A DNA stretch of 64,000 nt from Virgibacillus dokdonensis (GCF_900166595.1 NZ_LT745762.1:117971-181970), one strand, 5' to 3'; shown: positions 9,233-19,257, counted from the first letter of the stretch. Notes: generated by a model from the sequence alone, not told the origin. Made by a program: numbers and translations.

Positions 9233-9269
9233 AAAAAATGACGAGAGAAAGATGCTCTCGTCATTTTTT
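9233..9269. terminator. Strong bidirectional terminator
   Basis: Perfect arms AAAAAATGACGAGAG and CTCTCGTCATTTTTT around a 7-base loop; T-runs on both strands. It sits just inside the left island end and would end transcription from the defence-like block. Confidence 0.9.
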
Positions 9270-9338
9270 ATGATGTAAACATTTTACCTCTTCCAAATTG
9301 GCATTATAAGGAGGAGACCCAGCTAAGGCCTCTTCTGC

Positions 9339-10208
9339 TTAATCCTCTAATCCTCTTGTAATTTGCTTTAAGATTACATTATAGTAAGTTTTTATAACAC
9401 TTCTTTCTGTCTCTTCAACAAGACTGTTATGAGCAATTAAATTTCTACACTCAGCCATTTCATCGATTTTAGGAATTATAAAATCTCTACTTGGAAAGTA
9501 TTCTTTGAAAATTTCCCAATTGTTATCTATCAATGAACCGAGGTCCTTAAAATCTAAATAAAAGAGCTTAGAATCTCCTCTGATACTTAACCATTTGTTT
9601 GCGTTTGCCTTTTCAAGCCTATTAGTTATCGTGTTCCGAAGGGGTTTAGGAACTTTAATTTCATCAAAGTAGTGTTCCCCATGTTCTTTTTTGCAGACTT
9701 CTTCAATAAACAGCCTTAAAGAGTTTTCTACTGCATATAGATATGTATAAACTTCCGCCATATAATATCCTTTCTCTTTGATATCATTTGGAAGAATTAT
9801 GGATAATATTTTACCAGAGATTCTATCTGATTGCTTTTCTAAATCTGTAATAAGGTCATCTTCCATTTCAAAATCTTTTGTTAAATCAATCTCAATTATT
9901 ACTCTTTTAACATCATATCCGACCTCTGCTGGAATCAGGGTATCTGAAATAGACCTAAGTAGTTCTTTATTTTCTTTAGTATCTAGTCCATCAATATTTA
10001 CAGGGTTAACATATAAATAGATTGAAGTCGCCATAGCATCTGACCTACCCCAGCCGCCATCATAATAGGAATATCCGCCAGTTTCTATTGATAGACTAGC
10101 CCCTCTTAATAACTGAGCTACTTCAATTTCTTTTTTTCTTTTAAGTGTGAAAATAATTCCATCTAATAATTTTTCGTTACTGAATGGCAATCCATATGTA
10201 AAAGACAT
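9339..10208 (-). CDS. HEPN-domain protein, Swt1 type
   Basis: 289 residues. The carboxy-terminal half (about 150-285) matches the Swt1-like HEPN domain: YTYLYAVENSLRLFIEEV at its first helix, the central FYLDFKDLGSLI segment, and the catalytic-type R-x4-H motif RNLIAH at about 254-259. HEPN proteins of this motif are usually metal-independent RNases in toxin, abortive infection or RNA-processing systems. The N-terminal half, with GGYSYYDGGWGRSD, is unknown and may be a sensor. It is the last gene of the minus-strand accessory block at the island's left end. Arginine and histidine are intact, so an active RNase is plausible, but no antitoxin is adjacent. Confidence 0.75.
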   Translation of the reverse strand: MSFTYGLPFSNEKLLDGIIFTLKRKKEIEVAQLLRGASLSIETGGYSYYDGGWGRSDAMATSIYLYVNPVNIDGLDTKENKELLRSISDTLIPAEVGYDVKRVIIEIDLTKDFEMEDDLITDLEKQSDRISGKILSIILPNDIKEKGYYMAEVYTYLYAVENSLRLFIEEVCKKEHGEHYFDEIKVPKPLRNTITNRLEKANANKWLSIRGDSKLFYLDFKDLGSLIDNNWEIFKEYFPSRDFIIPKIDEMAECRNLIAHNSLVEETERSVIKTYYNVILKQITRGLED

Positions 10209-10556
10209 AGATATCCCCCTTTAGATAAATTAATAATCGTTCCACGTTAAATAATCTTTTTATCTTGAATTATATAAACATACTACACATAACCTATTAA
10301 CATTAATTAAAAAAGTAATTAATATATGACTAAATTCTACAAAATAGTAGTATTGCAAAAGGGAAGTAATTGAATTGATAGAATTTCGAAAAGGCAATAG
10401 GGAGCTTCTATTAGATAAGCTTATTTACCCACATCATCCAAACATATCACAAAAACTTTCGAATCTCTGATGAGGTTTACAAGCAGTTCTCAAAGGCCTG
10501 CAATGAACAACTCCCACACTTGGAAATCCCAGATATGGGCGGCCTTTAGCTTATTA
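10209..10556. other. Intergenic with short decayed frames
   Basis: Contains the leader of the HEPN gene. On the plus strand, 10375-10550 holds a TTG-started frame (MIEFRKGNRELLLDKLIYPHH) that breaks into a second frame ending PDMGGL, as in a small gene with a frameshift. No intact gene is supported. Confidence 0.35.
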
Positions 10557-11726
10557 TTAACTTTTAATAACTTTAATAGATAAATTTCCATTAATTACTT
10601 CTGGATAATTATCAGCATAAATTTCATATTGAATTGATATATTAGAGTCTATGAATTTTGGAAAAATTACTAATCTTATTTCCTCTTGAAATAACTCTGT
10701 TGGTAATTTTTGCTTTATTGTATTGATTTTCTCAGTAATGATGTATAATGATTCTTTTTTCTCAACAATAGGATACCTTGATTGTTGGTAATTATTAATC
10801 AATCTAGAATAGTTTTCTGGTTCATCATAAATATCGTTAGCGATATAAAATCCATCTTTTATAGGAATCCTTAATTTGATAGTACAATTTTTTAATGGCT
10901 CATTACCCTTATTATGAATGAATAAATTTAAACGATGACCCACTTCTTCAAATAAATAATAATTATTATGATCTCGATATTCTCTGTCTACATTAACCAA
11001 CATTTGTTGTAATTCATCATCATCTCTAGATGATAGTGGTTTTTCCCGATCTAACCACATCATACTGCTACTCATCAATTGACTAATGTTTCTGTTATAG
11101 TATGGCATTTTTCTATGGTGTATTTCATTTTGTATTTCTTTTCTTCTTACTTTGGAGGGAATATTCTTAATTTCCGTCTCACTTAATGCTAGTAATTCAA
11201 GTGTAGCATCTATCTTTTCATTAAAACCAACTATAATATCCTTTCGATTTATTTTTTGCCTATTTTGATACATTAAGTCTAATTCTTGTCGTTTTGCGAA
11301 CCGAGTTGAAGTACCAGTTCTAATGTATATCATGCCTTGCTTTATTTTTCGATAATCTTTCTTAAACATATAAGGTGCATTGTCACAAGGACCTATTTTA
11401 AATATAGCTAAGTTTTTATCATTTATCTCTACATACTCAATACTGATTGGTATATTAGGTTCAATATTTTGATCAATAAGCTGTTGATAATTAGCTACAT
11501 CACCAACATCATCACGTTTTACATCAAAGTATTCTTTGAATCCACTTTGTTCCTTTACTCCTATGATTATATAGCGGTAAGTATCGTTCGATAATGCATT
11601 TGCAAGAGCAACGATATCTTTTAAAAACTCATGATTCTTATCTTTATTGTATATTTCTCTCTTGAAATCCAGAGTAACTGATTCATCTTCATTTTCAATA
11701 CGATATTCAATCGGAATCAAGAACAT
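10557..11726 (-). CDS. AlbA_2 (Schlafen-like) domain protein
   Basis: 389 residues. The N-terminal ~150 residues show the AlbA_2/Schlafen ATP-binding-like domain: ESVTLDFKREIY, FLKDIVALANALSNDTYRYI, IIGVKE, and later IYIRTGTSTRFAKRQE. The remaining 240 residues are a beta-rich region of unknown type. AlbA_2 proteins include transcription regulators and RNA-cleaving defence proteins. ATG follows GAGAGGAG. It is about 75 bases downstream of the Abi_C gene and probably in one operon with it and the second AlbA_2 gene. I cannot say which nucleic acid it acts on. Confidence 0.75.
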   Translation of the reverse strand: MFLIPIEYRIENEDESVTLDFKREIYNKDKNHEFLKDIVALANALSNDTYRYIIIGVKEQSGFKEYFDVKRDDVGDVANYQQLIDQNIEPNIPISIEYVEINDKNLAIFKIGPCDNAPYMFKKDYRKIKQGMIYIRTGTSTRFAKRQELDLMYQNRQKINRKDIIVGFNEKIDATLELLALSETEIKNIPSKVRRKEIQNEIHHRKMPYYNRNISQLMSSSMMWLDREKPLSSRDDDELQQMLVNVDREYRDHNNYYLFEEVGHRLNLFIHNKGNEPLKNCTIKLRIPIKDGFYIANDIYDEPENYSRLINNYQQSRYPIVEKKESLYIITEKINTIKQKLPTELFQEEIRLVIFPKFIDSNISIQYEIYADNYPEVINGNLSIKVIKS

Positions 11727-11800
11727 TATCTCCTCTCAAATATTCCAAAATAAATTTATTTAGGTTGCGGCTTTCATCGTTTTTTATAGTACTCACTTTA

Positions 11801-12589
11801 TTAATTCTCCTGATGTGTTTGCATAAGAAATAAAGCCATTGAACCAGCTAGATTAACAGCTAGCTCTGCATGCCGAGTAGAAGGTCTATAGTACTGTACC
11901 TTCCCTTTCCCGTGTGCATCGCCATGTATATTTCTTAGATTACCTAAGCCATTAACAATTGATGAGCATCCACCTAATATTTTTTTGAAAATTTTAACGT
12001 CATGTTGTTCGGGAGACAGTTTTAAATCTTCAGCTACCAGTCTATATATTTCATGTAAACTAGCATTACTACTATAATCTATATTTCTTTCATCTAATAT
12101 ATGTTTCAGAACACTTTCCACAAGTGTTCTTGATATAGTTATAGCACCTTCTGGATCATTTTCTTTTCTCTCTAGAGCCTTGTTCCAATAATTAAAAATA
12201 TGTTCCGAATTAAATATCCGCAAGTTCTCATCAATCGATTCTATTAATGGTACATCTTCCTGATCCTCCAAATAATTTAACAGTTTATTAAAGTCATTCC
12301 ATATTAATTGCCTTCTTTCAGCATATGTCGGTAACTCATGCTTTATAAATTGCCAAAATTGTTGAAGGTCTCTATATTCTCTTACATAGCTTGGTAATAA
12401 CTCTTTTATTTTAGTATCTTTTAGGAAGTACCTTCTAAGTTCTACATAATGGTCATTATCAGTTGGCCCATCATTAGTACTCATGTTAATTAATAATCTT
12501 TGTAAGTATTCTGCTTTCTCAAAATCACTACCAAAATTATTTAAATTAGGATTGGCGTTTCCCCCTATTAGACCAAATATATCCTTCAT
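11801..12589 (-). CDS. Abortive infection protein, Abi_C domain
   Basis: 262 residues from the ATG at 12587-12589, preceded by AAAGGGTG (12595-12602). The carboxy-terminal domain has the Abi_C signature: ISRTLVESVLKHILDE at about 155, then GLGNLRNIHGDAHGKG near 225-240, ending with a helix of small residues. The RN...DAH cluster resembles a HEPN active site. Proteins with this domain cause phage-triggered growth arrest in several lactococcal Abi systems. The N-terminal part is helical and unassigned. It lies between two AlbA_2 genes on the same strand. Confidence 0.8.
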   Translation of the reverse strand: MKDIFGLIGGNANPNLNNFGSDFEKAEYLQRLLINMSTNDGPTDNDHYVELRRYFLKDTKIKELLPSYVREYRDLQQFWQFIKHELPTYAERRQLIWNDFNKLLNYLEDQEDVPLIESIDENLRIFNSEHIFNYWNKALERKENDPEGAITISRTLVESVLKHILDERNIDYSSNASLHEIYRLVAEDLKLSPEQHDVKIFKKILGGCSSIVNGLGNLRNIHGDAHGKGKVQYYRPSTRHAELAVNLAGSMALFLMQTHQEN

Positions 12590-12749
12590 TGAATCACCCT
12601 TTTTAAATAGTTCATTATTTACCATCGCTATTACAACGTATTAACCAGAATTTTGGGGTCGACCCATTTCCTAATAGTTCTTACTATAGAGCTGATTTAA
12701 ATTTTAGCTTTTAAAATAAAACTAGCCATTAATTAATACTCTTTTTATA

Positions 12750-13877
12750 TTAAATAGTCCTTTTTGGAATTTCATTTAATCCGGCAGCGTTACACAATAG
12801 AAGGATTGTAGATTCCAACTGACTCTCTAAGTTCTCAAAATCATTTATAACAACTTCAGGTAACAGTAAGTCTTCTTTCCTAATCATTCGCCCTCCAAAT
12901 CCATTGTTATAATAATTAATTTTTATTCCCTTGATGTTTAGTAGCGATATCATTATTACAAAAGGTCCGTTAATTTGTAACTTCTGCATATTTTCTCTAA
13001 CTCTTTCCAGCACGCCATTTAAATACTTTGATAATAAAACTATGCTTAAACTATTGTCATACGGTATAATTGTAGTATCTATAATTTCCGTTATCCCTTT
13101 TCGACTAAGGTGGTGATATCCACCCACTGTTTCTTGGTCTTTATTGTATGTACGGTCATAGCCAGTTACACCATCGATGTCAGTAATTGTTGTAATGCCA
13201 TTCGATACTAATGCCCATAAACTCAAGTCATCTGGTTTTCCTAAATTATAAAAAGGACTTCCAAAAACTAAGGAATTCATTGGTACAATATGGACACTTA
13301 TAATCCCTTGATTCTCTACTTTTAAATGACCTTCATTCGCTTTTATTTTAAATATTCGATCCAATCGGTAATCTCTTATTTTATCGCCTAGCTCTGCCAG
13401 ACCTAAGAATTTTGCTCTTATCTCGTCGATATCTAAGGGATATTTTCCTACAGAGTTTCGCCCGTAAAAACGTCTACCATCAACCACATGAGGACCGTTA
13501 TATGATTGTGGAACCCGAATTTGAATAATATAATTATTATCGAGTACTGGAATTACTTGTATTTGAAGACCTATTATTCTAGGTGTCACGAGATCTCTAA
13601 TAGTATTTTCAATTTTTTGCAATAAGTAATCTATATTTTGAACTTCAATACCTACAATACTCTTTATCACACCTTTATCTTCTTTTATACCGAATAAAAG
13701 ATCACCACCAACTGTATTTGCAAAGGATGTAATGTCTGCAGCTAATTCTTTTCGTGCTGACTTATCATTAATATTGATCTGTTCTTTATAATCAATAGAT
13801 TTACCCTCTTTCACAGAATTTTGTTGTAATTCTTTGATATCATCAAGGGTAATATCTGTAAATGATTTATTAATCAA
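12750..13877 (-). CDS. AlbA_2 (Schlafen-like) domain protein, second
   Basis: 375 residues. The N-terminal region reads EGKSIDYKEQI, ELAADITSFANTVGGDLLFGIKED and HVVDGRRFYGRNSVGKYPLD, the conserved blocks of the AlbA_2/divergent ATP-binding family. The carboxy-terminal ~220 residues are of mixed alpha/beta composition with no recognised motif. The TTG start is supported by AGGGGG at about 8 bases. It differs clearly from the AlbA_2 protein at 10557 and is the upstream gene of the pair around the Abi_C gene; three such genes side by side suggest a functional unit. Confidence 0.75.
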   Translation of the reverse strand: MINKSFTDITLDDIKELQQNSVKEGKSIDYKEQININDKSARKELAADITSFANTVGGDLLFGIKEDKGVIKSIVGIEVQNIDYLLQKIENTIRDLVTPRIIGLQIQVIPVLDNNYIIQIRVPQSYNGPHVVDGRRFYGRNSVGKYPLDIDEIRAKFLGLAELGDKIRDYRLDRIFKIKANEGHLKVENQGIISVHIVPMNSLVFGSPFYNLGKPDDLSLWALVSNGITTITDIDGVTGYDRTYNKDQETVGGYHHLSRKGITEIIDTTIIPYDNSLSIVLLSKYLNGVLERVRENMQKLQINGPFVIMISLLNIKGIKINYYNNGFGGRMIRKEDLLLPEVVINDFENLESQLESTILLLCNAAGLNEIPKRTI

Positions 13878-14067
13878 TGTAAAACTCCCCCTATAATAAA
13901 CTATTCTTCTTAATAATTTTAACCATAGCTTTGCCTTTTAAAGTACGTCTCATATCATAGATATCTATATTATATCTGAAGACAACTGAAGCCGTTTTAC
14001 CGAAGAGTGGAGACAGTTCATCTGCATCGCTTAGAGAAGGTATTGCTATAAATCCGTTGCAAGTAAT

Positions 14068-14784
14068 TCACTCCCAAAACCAAATTTCCCTCTTATCTTC
14101 TTGATATGGGGAAATAAGATCCCAAAGTGCGATTATTCTATTCCTTTTAGATTTATCTTTCTCATATTGCGCCTGTAAATAATGGAAAACAGTTCTAATT
14201 TGCTTAGATGAAACTTCATCTTTATAGTCACTCAAAAACAATAAATGCTCCGGTATAGTATCTTTTTTAAATAGTATATTCATTATATCAACATACTTTT
14301 TGTCAGGTGTTGCAAATTCCGTAAATGCCTCCTCAATACCTATTACCCTACAAGCCTTCAATAAATTTCTATATAGTCTTGAACCCACATTATTGGATAG
14401 ATATTTTTCCCTTTCTATATAATCAGTAATAATTTCGATAGATCGTTTCTCAATTAAAAAAGGGGCGGAAAGCAGGTATTGTTTTCGCTTCGGAAAACTA
14501 TCGAAGCCAAATGCGAATTTTATATATGCAGCTTCAATTTCTATTATTGAATTAAAAAAACTTAAAGCTACAAACCCTTTTCTTTGGTATTCTTCAATGA
14601 GTTCCATGTGGTCTATATAATTTTGGCGATGAGTACCGTCCTTTGCTTCAGATGCTAATTCTTTTATAATATCTATAACTTTCCTTTCCATATATACAGA
14701 ATTATTAAGCTCGCTATAACGTTCCTCTGGGCTTTTCAAGTTACAAAAGCGAATAACTTGACTCTTTAATTCATAATTGTTCAT
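14068..14784 (-). CDS. Hypothetical protein in the accessory block
   Basis: 238 residues, mostly helical and charged, starting MNNYELKSQVIRFCNL, with no motif I recognise and no membrane segment. It lies 50 bases downstream of the PD-(D/E)XK-like gene on the same strand and probably forms a two-gene unit with it. The 190 bases after its stop (13878-14067) carry a minus-strand open stretch (...NIDIYDMRRTLKGKAMVKI...) without start, which may be a small gene remnant. Confidence 0.55.
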   Translation of the reverse strand: MNNYELKSQVIRFCNLKSPEERYSELNNSVYMERKVIDIIKELASEAKDGTHRQNYIDHMELIEEYQRKGFVALSFFNSIIEIEAAYIKFAFGFDSFPKRKQYLLSAPFLIEKRSIEIITDYIEREKYLSNNVGSRLYRNLLKACRVIGIEEAFTEFATPDKKYVDIMNILFKKDTIPEHLLFLSDYKDEVSSKQIRTVFHYLQAQYEKDKSKRNRIIALWDLISPYQEDKREIWFWE

Positions 14785-14834
14785 ACTTTATATCCCCTCA
14801 TCAATACAATGTACTACCTCTTTTGACTAGAAAG

Positions 14835-15620
14835 TTATAAAAATGCCCCTAGTCTCCATTGATTCCACTGATTTTTCTTTTCTGCTCTTCCGGGCGCAAC
14901 ACAATAGTCCGAAATAACTGTATTCATTCCATCATTAGGTATAGGAAGAGTTTCCTTATTCTGATTTATGTACTTTGCAATCCATCTTCTAGCCTCTTGT
15001 ATGCCACTTAGATTATTATTGATAATAGTTTTTTTGCCATCACACACGTATTCTACTATATAGGGTTTTACCTTTTGACTTCCAGTGATGACAAAGTGAG
15101 GTTCCTTATCTTTATTTATGTGGCTAATAATTTGTTTTGGCATTCCTGAAGATTTCCTTTTTGACTTAAAATTATTAGTCACTAATAGAAATTGCTCCAC
15201 TAAAAACCTTTCAGTACTATCTGCATTTTTATTAACTTCCTTTAAGGAATTAATAATATCTATCCACCTCAACCGGATTACTTTTTTACAATTCTTCAAT
15301 AACCTTTTATGAGCAGATATCTGAGCCTCATCCAAAACTCCTCTTATTTTGAATTCGAATAGCAAATTAAAGTTTCCCCCACATATCCAAGCATCAGGGA
15401 TAGAACCTGAATTATCCTCATATTCATTGTGATTATTTATCGCTTTCTGGTATGGAGATATGCCGATAATATATTCATATTCTTTATGTTCTTGGGGACA
15501 ATACCTAGTTCTAGTAATTATGTGTAATCCACTATAATCAAACATCTCTACTTCATGGGGTATTAAATTCTCTAGGAAACTTTTTGTTAGACTATAATTA
15601 TTTAACTCCAGAATTCTCAT
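14835..15620 (-). CDS. PD-(D/E)XK-like nuclease-fold protein
   Basis: 261 residues. A probable nuclease motif is seen at about 75-95: SIPDAWICGGNFNLLFEFKI, i.e. PD, a hydrophobic strand and ExK, the layout of PD-(D/E)XK enzymes. The rest is unassigned; the carboxy end has AEKKNQWNQWRLGAF. No strong ribosome site precedes the ATG. Together with the downstream hypothetical gene it may form a small defence pair, the nuclease fold acting on DNA and the helical protein as partner. This is inference; the family is not recognised. Confidence 0.55.
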   Translation of the reverse strand: MRILELNNYSLTKSFLENLIPHEVEMFDYSGLHIITRTRYCPQEHKEYEYIIGISPYQKAINNHNEYEDNSGSIPDAWICGGNFNLLFEFKIRGVLDEAQISAHKRLLKNCKKVIRLRWIDIINSLKEVNKNADSTERFLVEQFLLVTNNFKSKRKSSGMPKQIISHINKDKEPHFVITGSQKVKPYIVEYVCDGKKTIINNNLSGIQEARRWIAKYINQNKETLPIPNDGMNTVISDYCVAPGRAEKKNQWNQWRLGAFL

Positions 15621-15726
15621 AAGAATATTTGTATAATGATCTTCTTCTTGACCTTGGTACTGAAAGATATTAATTTTACTCCCCCTCCTCTCCCTTCATC
15701 TTTAGCAAAAACACTTTTACTAATCA

Positions 15727-15806
15727 AAAATGCCAGTCATCCCCAAAAAGTTTCTTCACCAAACTTTTACTAAAAATGACTGACATTCGCTGTTATAATC
15801 TATATT
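15727..15806 (-). repeat. Terminator-containing direct repeat, copy A
   Basis: About 80 bp nearly identical to 20417-20497. On the minus strand it starts GAATATAGATTATAA, continues with a stem ATGTCAGTCAT / ATGACTGGCAT with inner AAAAGTTT / AAACTTTT pairing and ends in a T-run. It serves as terminator of the helicase transcript, while copy B serves hsdR. The EYRL-stop codons of hsdR are present in this copy although no hsdR precedes it. Confidence 0.85.
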
Positions 15807-16145
15807 CTTTTGTTAGTTCCACTAGTCAATCTATTACTGTATCTGGTGCTTCTATGTTCCAAAGATAATAACTCTTTATCTTTGCCGATATGTATAACTA
15901 TTTTAAATCCCGATTCTATACTAATAATATCACTTTGAAACTTTTCTTACAAAAAAGCATATCCTATTTAGCTAGTAATATAGTGTATAAATCAAAGTTT
16001 AATTTGGCATTGAACTCACCTTTTGTGGGTATAGGTGTTTTGATACTAGAGATTTTAAATCTAAATGCTTCTGAACACGAAATGTAGAATTATTTTTATA
16101 TTAAGTTTATAATATATTTAATCGTTAATAAGTTGTCTTATGAAT

Positions 16146-16181
16146 TGCGACAACCCAGCATTTCACAATGCTGGATTGTTG
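16146..16181 (+). terminator. Hairpin terminator
   Basis: GCGACAACCCAGCATT / AATGCTGGATTGTTGC stem with a 4-base loop, then CTTTTCC on the plus strand. Confidence 0.6.
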
Positions 16182-16324
16182 CTTTTCCTACACAATAATC
16201 CACAATATACCGAGGAAGAGGAAATTGTGAGACTTTTTGTTAAGGCTGCAAAAAAGAGTACAAGAGAAACTGGTGCGATATTCATTGGTATTAGAAAAGC
16301 AGATTAATTAAGAATGCACAACAG

Positions 16325-16354
16325 GACCCTAGATTTGTCAATATTTCTAGGGTC
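16325..16354 (+). terminator. Hairpin terminator
   Basis: GACCCTAGA / TCTAGGGTC stem followed by TTATTG, downstream of the short plus-strand fragment. Confidence 0.55.
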
Positions 16355-16489
16355 TTATTGTGCCAATTACAATTATTTCATATATAGGAAAAACTATACT
16401 ATTCTTATTAAAGTACTTATGAACAATACGTATAATTTTAAAGAGAACAGGACTTTTAAGGGAAGTTAATAAGTGTTAAAGTCACAACT

Positions 16490-19204
16490 TTATACAACTG
16501 GCTCACTAATCTTTGATGATAATAGAGAAACATCTCTTTTGCTATTTTTTCTTTCCAGATTACTCAAAACTTTATTCTCCGTTTCTGGTGTCCAGTATAT
16601 TTTTAATTCTTCCTTAGCACGAGTTATTGCTGTATAGAATATGTTGTGAGTAATCATTTCTTCAATTTCATCTGTTATAACAATTTTAACAGATTTGTAT
16701 TCCAGCCCCTGTGCTTTGTGAATAGAAACAGCATAGGCAACCTGAAATGGAACCACAGCATCAGATGATAAATCGTCATCTTCATCAGTGCTTCTATACT
16801 TATTAACAAAAAAGCGTATAATCGAATTTCCATTATCAGAACTACCTATCAGCTGAAAATCATATCCCGCTGCATCCAACTGATTTATTACTTTATCTAG
16901 TTCAATATCGAATTGTATTTTATTATTAAATATTTCTATACCTACTATTTTCCCTTTTAAGTTGTTATAAATTAAAGGAGCAAATCTTTCTGACTCATTA
17001 AACAAAATAGGATCATTGACCTTATAGGTCTGGATACCCCAGTAATAAGCATAGTTTTCATTGCTACTTTGCAAAAATCGATTAATATTGTTTATTCCAT
17101 AAAGACCATCATAATTTAAACATAGTATTATTTCATCTTCTCCAGAATGTTCAAATATCGATTCATTTAGGCTGATAGAATAATTGTTTTTGGTAATGTG
17201 TTCCAATAAATCCTCATCCATGTTCCTAACCTTATTCCACAAAGTAAGCAACTTAGAATTACTAGTTCGATAAGGCTTTGTTAACTCAAATACTGATGTC
17301 TCAGGAACAAAGGAACGAGCAATCTCAAACCAATTTCCGAAGACTATTGAGTCGATTTGATAAACATCTCCAACTAAAACTAATAATTTGAAGGATGCCT
17401 TTCTTATGACTTTAAGCATATCTAAATTACTAACTGTACTACACTCGTCAATAATCAATAAATCAAAATCTGTTTCACAATTCCTTTGTGCTATGAATTT
17501 TGCAATAGTTTTAAAAGTACAATTAGCAGCATTAACTCTCCTTTTTAAGTTATCTACTGCTGGATTAGTGTTTGCCAAATAGAGCTTCTTTTTATCATTA
17601 AAAAAATTAGAGATATGATTTATCATAGTAGATTTTCCTGTTCCAGCAGAACCGTATATAAAAGCTACTTTGGAGTTCTCAAACATTTTATTTATATAAG
17701 ATTTCTTCTCATCACAATCAATATCATAGGCGGAAGATTGCAACCAAAATTGAACAGAGTTTGAGTAATTATCTATACCAGATGAAGCTAACCCTTTAAG
17801 CTTTTGAATTATACTTTGAGTGTCCTTTTCATAACCATTTATATAAATATAATTTTTGTAATTCTCTAATTTCCTATGTTGATGCTTATAATACAATTTA
17901 CTGTTATAGGTCTCCATAAAACCTTCGATATTATCAAAACCTATAATATCGTTCTTAGGGGTATATAATAGACCATTTATTTCTGTATTATTTTTGATAA
18001 ATCTTGCAAAAATTTCATGGCCTCGATTATTTGTATCAATGCAGTCGAGTAAATCCGACAGTTTAGGATTATGATTTTTTAATGATGTATTAAACGGCAT
18101 TTTATCAAACGGTATACACCTATAATCTAGATTTAGATTTGATAATATTTCGCAATCTCCAGATTCATATTGCTGCTTTATAACTTTGTTATTTAGTCTG
18201 TAAAGTAAATATCTAATTACATTACTTCCTAAACTATTATTTTTTGCCAATTCACGGCATTTATCTAGGGTTTCAAAAAAAAGTGCGGCTTTAGATTTTT
18301 GAGTTATACGGCTTTTGGTACTCATATATTCAGTTTCTGGGGAGTCAATGACTTCAACTAAATTCAGTCCAGTTTCAGTTAGATATCTCATTAACTCGCG
18401 ATACTCAGTATGTCCACCTTGTATTTTGGGATTAATTCCAAATATTTTCGCAAAATTATTAAGTTCACAAGGGCGAATTGAAACTTCCCACCCCTCAATA
18501 ATTAGAATCGGCATTTTTTTTCCTAAAATATTTACAGTATCATCCTTTATTGAAAGTTTAACAGCATAGTTATGTGAAAGATCTAGTTTTGTAAATGCAA
18601 TAATTCTATCAAACTTACTTGCTTTATCACTTGCAACAGTTAGTGTAACTTCATAATAAACATTATAATCTACGAAAAATGGCTTTATTCTTTGGATATA
18701 GTAGCGTTCTTTATAAATGCTATTGGTTTTCTGCAAGGGTGATCGATTTATTTTCTCCGATATTTTTCCATAATACTCTTTAAGATTTGAATCTACATTA
18801 ATTGGATACTTATCTATGTTAGTTAAAACATCAAGATTGAATTCACTTTTTAGATAGTTTTTTATTTTAAGTAGATACTCATAGTACTTCAACATTAGTC
18901 TTTCTGAGTTTTCCTCATTAAGAGTATAATGAGAGGCTGTAATCTGTAAAAGCTTATGAAATTTATTCAAAAACTTTAAATTACCTTTAGATTTAACAAA
19001 TTTATTTGCCTTCCCTATATTTTCATAGCTGTTCTCAAGATCTTGTCCATTGGCGTATGCTTTTAATGAAATATGTTCAACGAAATTTCTTAGCTGCGAT
19101 AGAATATTTTGTGATAGTAACCCTCTTTCATACGAGTCAAATCTAGAAATATTTCTGCATATAACTTTATCGATATTTAAGATTTCATAATCAATACTAT
19201 TCAA
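16490..19204 (-). CDS. Large SF1 helicase with N-terminal HEPN-like motif
   Basis: 904 residues, TTG start behind AGGGGG. The last ~390 residues are a UvrD/RecD-type superfamily 1 helicase: Walker A GSAGTGKST (about 518-526), Walker B LLIIDECSTVS (about 581), motif III LVLVGDVYQIDS, motif V YAVSIHKAQGLEYKSVKIV (about 830) and motif VI FYTAITRAKEEL. The N-terminal ~140 residues are helical and contain LRNFVEHISL, an R-x4-H pattern (R39, H44) as in HEPN RNases. About 350 residues between are unassigned. It lies 53 bases downstream of the Ser/Thr kinase and must be co-transcribed. Both are bracketed by direct repeats beside the type I restriction operon. A phage-defence role with kinase-controlled nuclease/helicase activity is inferred; I know no described system with this exact pair. 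Confidence 0.8.
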   Translation of the reverse strand: MNSIDYEILNIDKVICRNISRFDSYERGLLSQNILSQLRNFVEHISLKAYANGQDLENSYENIGKANKFVKSKGNLKFLNKFHKLLQITASHYTLNEENSERLMLKYYEYLLKIKNYLKSEFNLDVLTNIDKYPINVDSNLKEYYGKISEKINRSPLQKTNSIYKERYYIQRIKPFFVDYNVYYEVTLTVASDKASKFDRIIAFTKLDLSHNYAVKLSIKDDTVNILGKKMPILIIEGWEVSIRPCELNNFAKIFGINPKIQGGHTEYRELMRYLTETGLNLVEVIDSPETEYMSTKSRITQKSKAALFFETLDKCRELAKNNSLGSNVIRYLLYRLNNKVIKQQYESGDCEILSNLNLDYRCIPFDKMPFNTSLKNHNPKLSDLLDCIDTNNRGHEIFARFIKNNTEINGLLYTPKNDIIGFDNIEGFMETYNSKLYYKHQHRKLENYKNYIYINGYEKDTQSIIQKLKGLASSGIDNYSNSVQFWLQSSAYDIDCDEKKSYINKMFENSKVAFIYGSAGTGKSTMINHISNFFNDKKKLYLANTNPAVDNLKRRVNAANCTFKTIAKFIAQRNCETDFDLLIIDECSTVSNLDMLKVIRKASFKLLVLVGDVYQIDSIVFGNWFEIARSFVPETSVFELTKPYRTSNSKLLTLWNKVRNMDEDLLEHITKNNYSISLNESIFEHSGEDEIILCLNYDGLYGINNINRFLQSSNENYAYYWGIQTYKVNDPILFNESERFAPLIYNNLKGKIVGIEIFNNKIQFDIELDKVINQLDAAGYDFQLIGSSDNGNSIIRFFVNKYRSTDEDDDLSSDAVVPFQVAYAVSIHKAQGLEYKSVKIVITDEIEEMITHNIFYTAITRAKEELKIYWTPETENKVLSNLERKNSKRDVSLLSSKISEPVV

Positions 19205-19257
19205 AAAAATCCCCCTAATTTATTATCATATATTGTGATAAACTAAAATAGCGATTA

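Larger units (their letters stand above)
15811..16489. other. Intergenic between helicase and repeat A, with fragments
   Basis: About 680 bp without an intact gene. The plus strand between 16180 and 16308 has a short frame (NNPQYTEEEEIVRLFVKAAK...) with no ribosome site, followed by a hairpin; it looks like the 3' end of a lost gene. A 65-codon plus frame at 15890-16087 has no ribosome site and AT-driven composition. Confidence 0.4.

Noticed and set aside
15890..16087. 65-codon plus-strand ORF
   Set aside because: No ribosome site; AT-driven hydrophobic composition.
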